19,680 nucleotides of DNA from an uncultured Treponema sp. (GTDB taxonomy: Bacteria > Spirochaetota > Spirochaetia > Treponematales > Treponemataceae). Position numbers and translations under genes: made by a program. The notes under the pieces are model-generated. The model was not told the origin of the DNA. It did no database searches and saw only the letters and a list, made by a program, of their open reading frames with translations. Every line of letters begins with the position of its first letter. The stretch's first letter is position 1. Location of the stretch: contig CALDWC010000105.1 of NCBI GenBank assembly GCA_937923945.1, forward strand, positions 1-19,680, written 5' to 3'. Positions 7,245 through 12,757 of this stretch are shown here, piece by piece.

Positions 7245-7483
7245 TGTGGTGGTTTATAAAAAAAATTGAAGAAGATGATACTCAAGTTACTTATGCTTAT
7301 GGTTATGAATCGAAAGAACTTACCGGGTCATTTTCCGTTGCAAAAAACTTTTCACTTTATAATATCTTTGAATATGCAAAAAATGATGATTCAGATTCTT
7401 TTAGAGAACTGTTTTCGCAACCCTTGTTTTCAACACTAAGAAATTTAGGCTTTGTTGATAGCCGGATGATAGCCATTGGCTAG
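7244..7483 (+). CDS. Candidate immunity protein for the MuF toxin tip
   Basis: The product is 79 aa, acidic, with no membrane segment. It starts in the TAATG that ends the MuF gene. It is A/T-rich like the tip domain before it and unlike the phage genes around it. The layout fits small cytoplasmic immunity proteins: an aromatic start, a Tyr-Gly-Tyr-Glu-Ser segment, Leu-Thr-Gly, and a terminal Ile-Ala-Ile-Gly. I recall similar small proteins next to this tip domain, but cannot check that here. Coupling and composition are what is seen; immunity is inferred. Confidence 0.65.
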   Translation: MWWFIKKIEEDDTQVTYAYGYESKELTGSFSVAKNFSLYNIFEYAKNDDSDSFRELFSQPLFSTLRNLGFVDSRMIAIG

Positions 7484-7500
7484 TCTTTTTTGATACAATT

Positions 7501-7617
7501 ACAAAAAATAAGATAGGAATCAGGTAGCACCAACATCCCTCTGTTACCAGTCGGGCGGTTTCGCAGGTCTGAAGGTATGAACCAACAACCATACACCCTC
7601 TTGCCTTATCCTATCTT
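7501..7617 (-). ncRNA. Small structured RNA with own promoter and terminator
   Basis: Read on the minus strand, the predicted transcript starts at about 7617 and folds back on itself. AAGATAGGA at the 5' end (7617-7609) pairs with TCCTATCTT (7518-7510), followed by ATTTTTTG, a terminator-like end. Internal elements include a short hairpin GCG/CGC around AAAC (7555-7564 region) and GGTAACA pairing with TGCTACC (7548-7542 with 7529-7523). The length of about 115 nt, the closing stem and the consensus promoter argue for a real RNA gene. The phage C4 antisense RNA class is a possible relative, from memory only. A short reading frame with an upstream AGAGGG begins at 7592 but runs past the terminator. 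Confidence 0.65.
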
Positions 7618-7623
7618 GTTTTA

Positions 7624-7652
7624 AGTATACTCAACTCTTAATAAAAAGTCAA
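7624..7652 (-). promoter_or_regulatory. Promoter of the minus-strand small RNA
   Basis: On the minus strand, TTGACT (7652-7647) and TATACT (7629-7624) are separated by exactly 17 bp. The predicted start falls on the first base of the RNA's closing stem. The -10 lies in AAGTATACT, the same 9-mer found in the perfect operator candidate over the repressor promoter (10834-10842), so control by the phage repressor is possible. Confidence 0.75.
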
Positions 7653-7697
7653 TCATATTTTTTTAATCGCTATTATTACATTTTGCTTATATCTTTG

Positions 7698-7706
7698 TGC
7701 TATGAT
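7698..7706 (+). promoter_or_regulatory. Extended -10 promoter for short leader or sRNA
   Basis: TGC-TATGAT is an extended -10 box with no good -35 at the right distance. The predicted start near 7713 gives an RNA of about 90 nt up to the terminator at 7774. It diverges from the small-RNA promoter at 7624-7652. Confidence 0.45.
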
Positions 7707-7712
7707 AAGGAC

Positions 7713-7803
7713 AAACCTCGTTCGAGTATGTGAGTAATCGGTTTGGTGTTTGCCGACAACTCTCCTTAACCTTGCCGGTGTGGGTTATCACCGGCTTTTT
7801 TTT
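7713..7803 (+). ncRNA. Possible short RNA or attenuated leader
   Basis: Between the extended -10 and the terminator there is no convincing reading frame. The stretch contains CTCGTTCGAG (a short dyad) and TCGG/CCGA around a spacer (about 7738-7756). It could be a small RNA, or the leader of the membrane-protein gene at 7833 with terminator read-through. This rests on promoter plus terminator only. Confidence 0.4.
7774..7803 (+). terminator. Rho-independent terminator
   Basis: GCCGGTG and CACCGGC pair across an 8-base loop and are followed by eight T residues. It ends the short transcript from about 7713 and lies 29 bp before the next gene start. Confidence 0.9.
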
Positions 7804-7832
7804 GGTATTAAATTTTTCACATGGGAGGAAAA

Positions 7833-8141
7833 ATGAAAAAGGTGTTTTTGTTTGTTATCCTTGCGGTCATTGCAGTCGGAGCAATTTGTATGAGTTACAG
7901 TTCGTACTGGGCGTTTGACACACTGGGAGCGGTCGCCATTATTGCCGGCAGCATTGCGGGGACAATTGCTACGGTTCGGCATTTGAAAGGGCGGAAACGG
8001 GTTGCCGCTTTGATTGCATTGTATACGGCGGTTGTGCTTTTGATTATAGCGGGTTCCGTTTTATTTTCGGGGACTATTTTAATAGCAATTATGGGTGCTG
8101 CGGCATTGGCGGTTTTTGGCTTTTTGCTTGGCAAGGAATAA
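7833..8141 (+). CDS. Small multi-pass membrane protein
   Basis: The start at 7833 follows GGGAGG at 7823-7828; an in-frame ATG at 7821 overlaps that site and is rejected. The product is 102 aa with four hydrophobic segments (about residues 3-20, 26-46, 56-75 and 77-97), consistent with four membrane helices. I recognise no family. It lies between a terminator and a hairpin-rich gap, well away from the lysis genes. It could be a holin-like protein or a lysogenic membrane factor. Confidence 0.65.
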   Translation: MKKVFLFVILAVIAVGAICMSYSSYWAFDTLGAVAIIAGSIAGTIATVRHLKGRKRVAALIALYTAVVLLIIAGSVLFSGTILIAIMGAAALAVFGFLLGKE

Positions 8142-8163
8142 GATGAGGCAAGTGTGGGTAAGG

Positions 8164-8345
8164 AAACGCTGATTAAAGGCTTGACGCCGTTTAACAGCAT
8201 ACTTTGCAAAAGCAAAGTATCTCCTTCATTGTTTCTCAATGGTGGCTCTGAACATTTACGAAACAATAGATTTTAAAGGTGGGCACTGATTAATTCTCAA
8301 TTGAATTAATTAGTGCCTCCGTAAGCGTCCCGCACTTTTTTATTA
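8164..8345 (+). other. Hairpin-rich intergenic stretch, possible structured RNA
   Basis: Four stems follow each other: AAACG/CGTTT (8164-8192), ATACTTTGC/GCAAAGTAT with loop AAAA (8199-8220), ATTGTTTC/GAAACAAT (8228-8267) and a 15-bp stem with one G-T pair (8282-8296 with 8303-8317). CCCGCAC and a T tract then close against GTGGG at 8279-8283, so the end may act as a terminator. No reading frame is evident. It may be a palindromic repeat or a functional RNA. Confidence 0.5.
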
Positions 8346-8358
8346 AGATGAGGTGATT

Positions 8359-8535
8359 ATGTATTGCAAAAGAGTAGATGAAGCAGATTGGGAAAAGCGG
8401 CAAGTGTACTACGAAGCGGAAGCGGACTATGAGCTTGACAAAGCGCGAGTACAAAACGGGGAATACCGCTTTTTATTCCGGTTTATCAAGCGGGCACTGC
8501 GGTTCTTCCGGGTGAAAAGTATCCTACAAAAATAA
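8359..8535 (+). CDS. Small charged protein of unknown function
   Basis: The ATG at 8359 has GAGG five bases upstream; the frame also has a GTG at 8353 that would overlap that site. The product is 58 aa. The N-terminal half is acidic and rich in Tyr/Glu (residues 5-35); the C-terminal half is basic and aromatic (residues 37-58), so it may be an amphipathic, membrane- or nucleic-acid-associated protein. I do not recognise it. The next small gene follows 11 bases later. Confidence 0.55.
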   Translation: MYCKRVDEADWEKRQVYYEAEADYELDKARVQNGEYRFLFRFIKRALRFFRVKSILQK

Positions 8536-8546
8536 GGTATAAGACA

Positions 8547-8726
8547 ATGAAGCTTAAAAAGAATCAGAAAAAGAGCGATAAAGATACCGTAGAACCGGTA
8601 TATGTTTTAAATCTGTTACCGCACAGTGAGTGTGAAATTCGTTGGGCTTCCCAAGAGGCCAGTTGCAAACTTGACAACAGCATTCTTTGTGCCGGTCCGT
8701 TGCGTATTGAAATTTACACTGACTAA
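8547..8726 (+). CDS. Small protein of unknown function
   Basis: An open frame of 59 codons from ATG 8547 to TAA 8724-8726, 11 bases after the previous small gene; AAGG lies about 14 bases upstream. The first 12 residues are mostly Lys/Asn/Gln. The rest reads as a compact strand-rich domain with three Cys (residues 29, 40, 48). I recognise no family. The opposite strand is also open here, but only with a TTG start and no ribosome site, so this strand is preferred. Codon choice resembles the neighbouring phage genes. Confidence 0.5.
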   Translation: MKLKKNQKKSDKDTVEPVYVLNLLPHSECEIRWASQEASCKLDNSILCAGPLRIEIYTD

Positions 8727-8812
8727 AGTTTTTGCCGTTTTCAAGGTTACCTCCTTTATATCCTTTGAATTTTTTAAGGTTCGGCAAGATTTGAGGTGGT
8801 ACTTTTTGCCGG

Positions 8813-9643
8813 TTAATTTTTTACATTTTTTAAAGCATTGTTAATTATTTTTATTGCAGTTGATTGCCACCAGCTATTATAATCTTCTCCCGTTTCATAT
8901 TGTTCAAATTTTTGATGTAAGAAAGAATTTTCATAAATGAAATAATATTGATCAATTGAGCCTATATATTCTGCTGTAAAGTGTGCTTCTAATTCTTCCA
9001 CAAATTTTACACGATCAAAAGAAGTCATATTTTTCCATTTATGATAATAATCGTTCATCATTGATTTGATTTTAAATAAATCTTGTTTATAATTACTCAT
9101 AAATTCAATAAAGGCTTCGTTCATTGTTGGGACTATATCATGGATGCCTAGTTTCTTGAATGACTGAAAATCTCTACTGGTTCCTGAATTTGGAAAAACA
9201 TTCTTTTTTAGAGTATCTTCAAAAATATTTAGATCATCACAAGGTATCATGGTAGAAAAGGCTGCTCCACAATGCAAATAATAATATCTCTTTAACTTAT
9301 AGTTTATATATGAAATGTAGTCTTCCTGTTTATAGGCTTCACTTGCTTTTTTTTCATAATCATTAGCTAGAGTCGAAAAAGTTAGTGGTGAGTATTTCCC
9401 AATATCAATTTTATTATCATGGTTAGTTGCGATTTTGTGTTTTGGTTCTGTGCCTGGTAAATACAATAAATAGGAATTTCCTTTTTTTATTCTAACCACA
9501 TGTCCGAATCTCTCAGCGAAATATAGGGCATAGTAAATATCATCTTTAAGAGTCGACCTGTTATACTGCTGTAATTTTCCCCAGTCTGCATGTTGAAAAT
9601 CTTTTGTAATATCAGATTGTAATATACCGTTGTTTTTTTTCAA
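8813..9643 (-). CDS. Unknown A/T-rich cargo gene downstream of repressor
   Basis: The product is 276 aa, starting at a TTG (9643) that lies 32 bases inside the preceding gene, so coupling is likely; there is no clear ribosome site of its own. It is soluble, rich in Tyr, Asn and Lys, with a probable strand-rich N-terminal third (residues 30-70) and a helical remainder including a Cys-containing segment near residue 125. I recognise no domain. Its base composition is clearly more A/T than the surrounding phage genes. Being in the repressor operon, it should be expressed in the lysogen. Superinfection exclusion or another host-protective role is inferred from context only. Confidence 0.65.
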   Translation of the reverse strand: MKKNNGILQSDITKDFQHADWGKLQQYNRSTLKDDIYYALYFAERFGHVVRIKKGNSYLLYLPGTEPKHKIATNHDNKIDIGKYSPLTFSTLANDYEKKASEAYKQEDYISYINYKLKRYYYLHCGAAFSTMIPCDDLNIFEDTLKKNVFPNSGTSRDFQSFKKLGIHDIVPTMNEAFIEFMSNYKQDLFKIKSMMNDYYHKWKNMTSFDRVKFVEELEAHFTAEYIGSIDQYYFIYENSFLHQKFEQYETGEDYNSWWQSTAIKIINNALKNVKN

Positions 9644-10133
9644 TTATTTGCAATAAGCGGTACATTAATTCTTTATAATATGGATCGCGTAAAACAAATT
9701 CATCATACATCTTTTGTAACGATGACATATACTGTTTATATTCATTCTTAGAGCATCGATTTTTTAAAATTTCGGTTGCTTGCATATATGACACTCTTGC
9801 TTTTAAAAAATCACCTTGCGCCTCTGCTTCTAAAGCACAAGCAAGATATGCAGGAATATCCGCAGGATAATCATTAATATCAAATTTTACAAGTTTAGTA
9901 TTGTTATTTTTATCTTCAAAAACAGCATAAATTGCTCCGTCTGCTGATTCGCTTGTATGTTTCTCATGGGCTTTTGATTTCAAAATACCATAGATTCCGC
10001 CAAGTAAAAGAACTGATAGCACAGAAATTAAAATCGATAACCATAATCCTATTCCTAGAAAGGTACATACTGCTGATATGCACATTACAAAAATAATTAG
10101 TAACCAGCCCTGTAGATTATCTTTTTTGTTCAT
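9612..10133 (-). CDS. Membrane protein with C-terminal helical repeat, lysogeny operon
   Basis: The product is 173 aa with two adjacent membrane helices (about residues 9-29 and 31-51) and a cytoplasmic part. Within that part, residues about 85-150 form a helical pair with a TPR-like Ala-Leu-Glu-Ala-Glu-Ala-Gln-Gly-Asp pattern. It starts 11 bases after the repressor stop and overlaps the next gene by 32 bases, so the three form one leftward operon. It is A/T-rich. A membrane-anchored sensor or adaptor paired with the following gene is a reasonable guess. I recognise no family. Confidence 0.65.
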   Translation of the reverse strand: MNKKDNLQGWLLIIFVMCISAVCTFLGIGLWLSILISVLSVLLLGGIYGILKSKAHEKHTSESADGAIYAVFEDKNNNTKLVKFDINDYPADIPAYLACALEAEAQGDFLKARVSYMQATEILKNRCSKNEYKQYMSSLQKMYDEFVLRDPYYKELMYRLLQIIEKKQRYITI

Positions 10134-10144
10134 ACTTAAATCTC

Positions 10145-10810
10145 CTATTCAATGCCATGCAATACACCATGTACGCGTCCTATAATACGAATGTCTTCAC
10201 TTTCAATAGAAACTTCGTAGGGTGTATATATCGGATTATCAGATATTACAACAAGCTTTCCCGGTTTTCTTGTAAGCCGTTTAACAAATCCTGCTCCATC
10301 CATTTGAATAGCATAAATACCTTCGCCAGTCCACCCGCACGAATCGCAAACAATCATATCACCACGACTTAATGTCGGCTCCATGCTATCACCATCGACA
10401 TATAGAGCGACTAAATTTGTGCCGTACTTTGATAAATATTTTGGAACTAAAATATATGTACTTGGCGTATCATCATCCGGTAAATCAGCTCCATACCCTG
10501 CAGAAAGCTTTTGTTCTAAAACAGGAATAACAAAACCATTTATCTGGTCGGGCGCTTGTAAAGTTATATTGTCTTGGGTTGTTTTTTCTCCTAGTGACTC
10601 ATATAAAAACGGCTCTCCGCAACCTGTTAAAAGCCAATTGAGATTTACGCCGTTTTGTTGTAATAAAATTTTTACCTTTTCGGGGATATCTCGTTTATTA
10701 GTCTCATAATTGCTCAAACTTTGTTGATTTATGCCTAAAAACTTAGCAAATTCGCCTTGATTATATGCTTTTTCTTCTCTTATTTTTTTTAATCGCTCTC
10801 CAATGGTCAT
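10145..10810 (-). CDS. CI/LexA-type phage repressor (HTH plus S24 peptidase)
   Basis: The ATG at 10810 is chosen because GGGG precedes it by 6 bases on the minus strand; an in-frame ATG at 10822 has no such site. The product is 221 aa. Residues 16-36 are an XRE helix-turn-helix (Asn-Gln-Gly-Glu-Phe ... Ser-Leu-Ser-Asn-Tyr-Glu). The C-terminal half is an S24 domain with an Ala-Gly cleavage site at 104-105, Ser142 in GDSMEP and Lys177 in FVKRL as the catalytic dyad. It keeps the lysogen silent and should self-cleave on RecA activation. This differs from Mu itself, whose repressor c lacks such a peptidase. Its promoter overlaps a perfect AGTATACT palindrome. Confidence 0.93.
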   Translation of the reverse strand: MTIGERLKKIREEKAYNQGEFAKFLGINQQSLSNYETNKRDIPEKVKILLQQNGVNLNWLLTGCGEPFLYESLGEKTTQDNITLQAPDQINGFVIPVLEQKLSAGYGADLPDDDTPSTYILVPKYLSKYGTNLVALYVDGDSMEPTLSRGDMIVCDSCGWTGEGIYAIQMDGAGFVKRLTRKPGKLVVISDNPIYTPYEVSIESEDIRIIGRVHGVLHGIE

Positions 10811-10830
10811 GCAATACCCCATTTTGTGTA

Positions 10831-10846
10831 AAAAAGTATACTTTTT
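10831..10846. promoter_or_regulatory. Operator candidate O1, 16-bp perfect palindrome
   Basis: AAAAAGTATACTTTTT is self-complementary. Related half-sites occur over the rightward -10 (TAGTATAAT, 10889-10897) and in an imperfect dyad, AGAATACTATACTTCT (10910-10925). Three related sites spanning both divergent promoters is the usual layout of a repressor/Cro-type switch. Binding is inferred. Confidence 0.6.
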
Positions 10847-10863
10847 ATGTTTTTTGTGGTAAA
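10835..10863 (-). promoter_or_regulatory. Repressor promoter
   Basis: On the minus strand, TTTACC (10863-10858) and TATACT (10840-10835) are 17 bp apart and lie upstream of the repressor start. The -10 falls inside the operator candidate at 10831-10846, so the repressor probably controls its own synthesis. Confidence 0.65.
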
Positions 10864-10868
10864 AACTC

Positions 10869-10896
10869 TTGACAATAAAACATTTTGTAGTATAAT
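10869..10896 (+). promoter_or_regulatory. Early rightward promoter
   Basis: TTGACA and TATAAT are both perfect, with a 16-bp spacer; the start should be near 10903. It reads into the Ner-like gene and the transposition operon. Operator candidates overlap the -10 and lie just downstream. Confidence 0.9.
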
Positions 10897-10941
10897 ATAA
10901 TTATCGGCTAGAATACTATACTTCTTAACCGGCAAAAAAAA

Positions 10942-10997
10942 GAAAAGCGAAAAATGCGCTTTCGCTTTTCAAACAAAATCAAGCCTGTCAGTCAGGC
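10942..10997 (+). other. Two hairpins in the early leader
   Basis: GAAAAGCGAAA pairs with TTTCGCTTTTC across a 7-base loop (10942-10970), and GCCTG pairs with CAGGC across 5 bases (10983-10997). They lie in the early mRNA leader, with the first gene's ribosome site just after the second. No T tract follows, so termination is unlikely; control of mRNA stability or initiation is possible. Confidence 0.5.
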
Positions 10998-11009
10998 AAA
11001 GGATGGTTT

Positions 11010-11285
11010 ATGGTACCACAAAAGAAAAAAATTCGCAAGCCTAAAAACAGAACGCTTGGGAATATTTATGGCGGTTGGATCAAATATCAGCTTGATTTAA
11101 TCGGTGTTTCGTATCCCGATATTGCTGAGGAACTTGGTGTACGGGATAATTCAATTTGGGCTGTCGTTCACGGCAAGCGGACATCGGCGCGTATCCAGCA
11201 AAAGATTGCGGACAAGTTGGGGCTTCCGAGCTGGGATGCGGTGATTGAAGCCGCGAAAAATGCAGTAAAGGAGAATGTCGTATGA
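11010..11285 (+). CDS. Ner-like early DNA-binding regulator
   Basis: The product is 91 aa; AAAGGATGG lies upstream of the ATG. After a basic N-terminus, residues about 35-60 form a helix-turn-helix (Tyr-Pro-Asp-Ile-Ala-Glu-Glu-Leu-Gly-Val then Ser-Ile-Trp-Ala-Val-Val-His-Gly-Lys-Arg). This is the Ner/Nlp arrangement, and it is the first early gene opposite the repressor, where Mu carries ner. It probably limits early and repressor transcription. A Cro-like identity cannot be excluded. The stop overlaps the next start (TATGA). Confidence 0.8.
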   Translation: MVPQKKKIRKPKNRTLGNIYGGWIKYQLDLIGVSYPDIAEELGVRDNSIWAVVHGKRTSARIQQKIADKLGLPSWDAVIEAAKNAVKENVV

Positions 11286-11476
11286 AAGGTGAAACAAGTA
11301 CTGATGAATTTATCGAGTTGGTTCGTAACATGCGGCTTGCACAAAAAGAGTATTTTGACATGAGAAGTTGGAATGCGTTAAATGCAGCGCGGCTTTACGA
11401 AAAGGCAGTCGACGAGTTTTTGAAACTCAATACGCTTACGCATATTGAGGATGACCGCCAGCAAAGTTTATTTTAA
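11282..11476 (+). CDS. Small early protein of unknown function
   Basis: The product is 64 aa, helical and charged, with a likely single long helix (residues 7-30) and a second (residues 31-50). The start overlaps the Ner-like stop by 4 bases, with AAAGGAG upstream inside that gene. It ends with Gln-Gln-Ser-Leu-Phe, which resembles a beta-clamp-binding peptide (QxxLF), though a clamp interaction is only a guess. No family is recognised. Confidence 0.6.
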   Translation: MKGETSTDEFIELVRNMRLAQKEYFDMRSWNALNAARLYEKAVDEFLKLNTLTHIEDDRQQSLF

Positions 11477-11491
11477 CGAGGAGTAAGCAAA

Positions 11492-11686
11492 ATGACGGTA
11501 AAAGAATTAAAAGCAAAATTGGCAAATTATGATGATGACCTTTCGGTTTTTGTCGGGATTGATAGCGTGAGGTTACAGCGCATTGATAATCTCTGGTCGG
11601 TTGAAAAGCCGGAACCGGAAGATGATCGATTTGCGGAATGGATTCGGGATAATGAAAGGCAGCACTGCATTGTGTTGTCGAACTGA
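11492..11686 (+). CDS. Small early protein of unknown function
   Basis: The product is 64 aa preceded by GAGGAG. Its opening, Thr-Val-Lys-Glu-Leu-Lys-Ala-Lys-Leu ... Tyr-Asp-Asp-Asp then a Val-Phe-Val strand, is common to small phage proteins of about this length whose role is unknown. The C-terminal half is acidic. It is part of the early operon and shares its ribosome-site sequence with the genes starting at 11705 and 12025. Confidence 0.6.
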   Translation: MTVKELKAKLANYDDDLSVFVGIDSVRLQRIDNLWSVEKPEPEDDRFAEWIRDNERQHCIVLSN

Positions 11687-11704
11687 CAGGAAGGAGCAGA
11701 CAAA

Positions 11705-12004
11705 ATGGAAACGATAAGCGATACACAGAACAAAATTATTGAGATTAGCAACGCAATACGTGATTTACTTTTGTACAAGAATAAAAAGTACGGAGACTCG
11801 GCGTTACATCCCAAACATATTTTTTACAAAGGTGATGCGGTCAGTTCGATTTTAATCAGACTCGACGATAAGCTCGGTCGCATTATGTCAAACACAGAGG
11901 CGACACCGCGTATCAATGATGTAGCTGATATTATTGGTTACTGCACTTTACTGCTTGTCAGTATAGGTGCCGGTAAATCGGATATTGAAAAATTGATGGA
12001 TTAA
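11705..12004 (+). CDS. DUF1599-like protein (nucleotide-modification-associated type)
   Basis: The product is 99 aa. It carries the DUF1599/Nmad1 pattern: Lys-Lys-Tyr-Gly-Asp at about 27-31, an Ile-Leu-Ile-Arg-Leu-Asp-Asp-Lys-Leu-Gly-Arg segment at about 49-59, and an Asp-Val-Ala-Asp-Ile-Ile-Gly-Tyr segment at about 73-80. It is all-helical and resembles MazG-type nucleotide-binding proteins in its acidic/Lys layout. Family members are predicted to act in phage DNA-base modification or nucleotide metabolism. No modifying enzyme is visible in this window, so the partner may lie outside or the role may differ. Confidence 0.65.
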   Translation: METISDTQNKIIEISNAIRDLLLYKNKKYGDSALHPKHIFYKGDAVSSILIRLDDKLGRIMSNTEATPRINDVADIIGYCTLLLVSIGAGKSDIEKLMD

Positions 12005-12024
12005 ACCAAAGAGGAGCAAACAAA

Positions 12025-12624
12025 ATGAGTAAAGCGTTTATGGAAGATGCACAGGGCAGGCAGGTGCCGGTGGAGATGGTGAAGGATGTTGACCGCTTGC
12101 GGGATCAGACGGTTACAGGGATTATGGAAAAAACTTTTGCGATGCGGGATGCGTTGAAAGCGTTCAAGCAAGGGGTGTGGAGTGATATTCAAGAGTTTTT
12201 AGCGCTTTCGGCTGAAGAGCACGGCGTTAAGTGGGGCGGTAAAAAAGGGAATGTAACGCTCACCACTTACAACGGCAAGTACAAGCTGATGGTGGCGGTC
12301 AACGACAATTTACAGTTTAACGAAAAGTTGCAAGTTGCAAAACAGCTCATTGACGAGTGTATCAAAGAATGGTCGAACGGTGCGAGACCCGAATTAAAGG
12401 CTTTGGTTGACAATGCGTTTGCGGTTGATAAGCAAGGCAATATCAGCACAACGCGGGTTTTGGGACTTCGCCGTTTGGAGATCAGCGATGAAAAATGGCT
12501 GAAAGCGATGCAGGCAATAACGGACAGCATTCAGGTTGTCAGCTCGAAAACATACATGCGCTTTTATTCCAGAAAAGAAGACGGCAGCTATGAGCAAATT
12601 CCGCTTGATGTTGCGGCATTGTAG
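12025..12624 (+). CDS. DUF3164 family early phage protein
   Basis: The product is 199 aa, start supported by GAGGAG. It matches the DUF3164 family found in the early region of Mu-like phages: a central Gly-Gly-Lys-Lys-Gly-Asn-Val-Thr-Leu-Thr-Thr block (about 72-82), a helical middle, and a C-terminal Ile-Ser-Asp-Glu-Lys-Trp-Leu-Lys-Ala-Met then Arg-Phe-Tyr segment. It is soluble. The function is not established; it may bind DNA near transposition sites. A 40-codon gene with a strong ribosome site follows at once. Confidence 0.85.
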   Translation: MSKAFMEDAQGRQVPVEMVKDVDRLRDQTVTGIMEKTFAMRDALKAFKQGVWSDIQEFLALSAEEHGVKWGGKKGNVTLTTYNGKYKLMVAVNDNLQFNEKLQVAKQLIDECIKEWSNGARPELKALVDNAFAVDKQGNISTTRVLGLRRLEISDEKWLKAMQAITDSIQVVSSKTYMRFYSRKEDGSYEQIPLDVAAL

Positions 12625-12634
12625 GAGGATGTGT

Positions 12635-12757
12635 ATGCAAGGCTTTTTATATCGAACGGCAATCCGCATTAAAGAAGCGGGCGAGCGTTGGCGGATCGGA
12701 TGGTTGGTTAGGCTCGGACTGAACATGAGGGACAAGGTGTTACTATGGAAAAACTGA
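12635..12757 (+). CDS. Very small basic early protein
   Basis: The frame is 40 codons from ATG 12635, with AGGAGG seven bases before it, the best ribosome site in this part of the operon. The product is strongly basic with several Trp and Arg residues. It overlaps the next gene by 13 bases in another frame. It could be a real peptide, or mainly a device coupling translation of the winged-helix gene. I recognise no family. Confidence 0.5.
   Translation: MQGFLYRTAIRIKEAGERWRIGWLVRLGLNMRDKVLLWKN

Noticed and set aside
1..7483. Left block as a separate, decayed second prophage
   Set aside because: Its genes are intact and exactly fill the set missing from the right block, so a single permuted phage is simpler. 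The choice is not proven within this window.
7401..7592. 63-codon minus-strand reading frame over the small RNA
   Set aside because: It has a short purine tract before its start, but it runs past the predicted terminator into the antisense of the immunity gene. The folding and the promoter/terminator placement explain the conservation better.
7501..7617. SRP (4.5S) RNA gene on the plus strand, because of a GTTACC ... CAGGTC-TGAA-GG resemblance
   Set aside because: The conserved AGCA side of the SRP internal loop is missing, the strong promoter and better terminator are on the minus strand, and a prophage is an unlikely site for it.
7730..7918. 62-codon plus-strand frame running through the terminator
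   Set aside because: It crosses the strong terminator and the ribosome site of the membrane-protein gene, has no ribosome site of its own, and is in a different frame from the better-supported gene at 7833.
8554..8787. 77-codon minus-strand frame opposite the small gene at 8547
   Set aside because: It has a TTG start without a ribosome site, and it lies opposite a well-placed small gene of the rightward cluster.
8727..8812. Terminator for the leftward operon
   Set aside because: TTGCCG/CGGCAA (8732-8737, 8782-8787) and A/T tracts are present, but no compact stem followed by a T tract on the minus strand could be supported.
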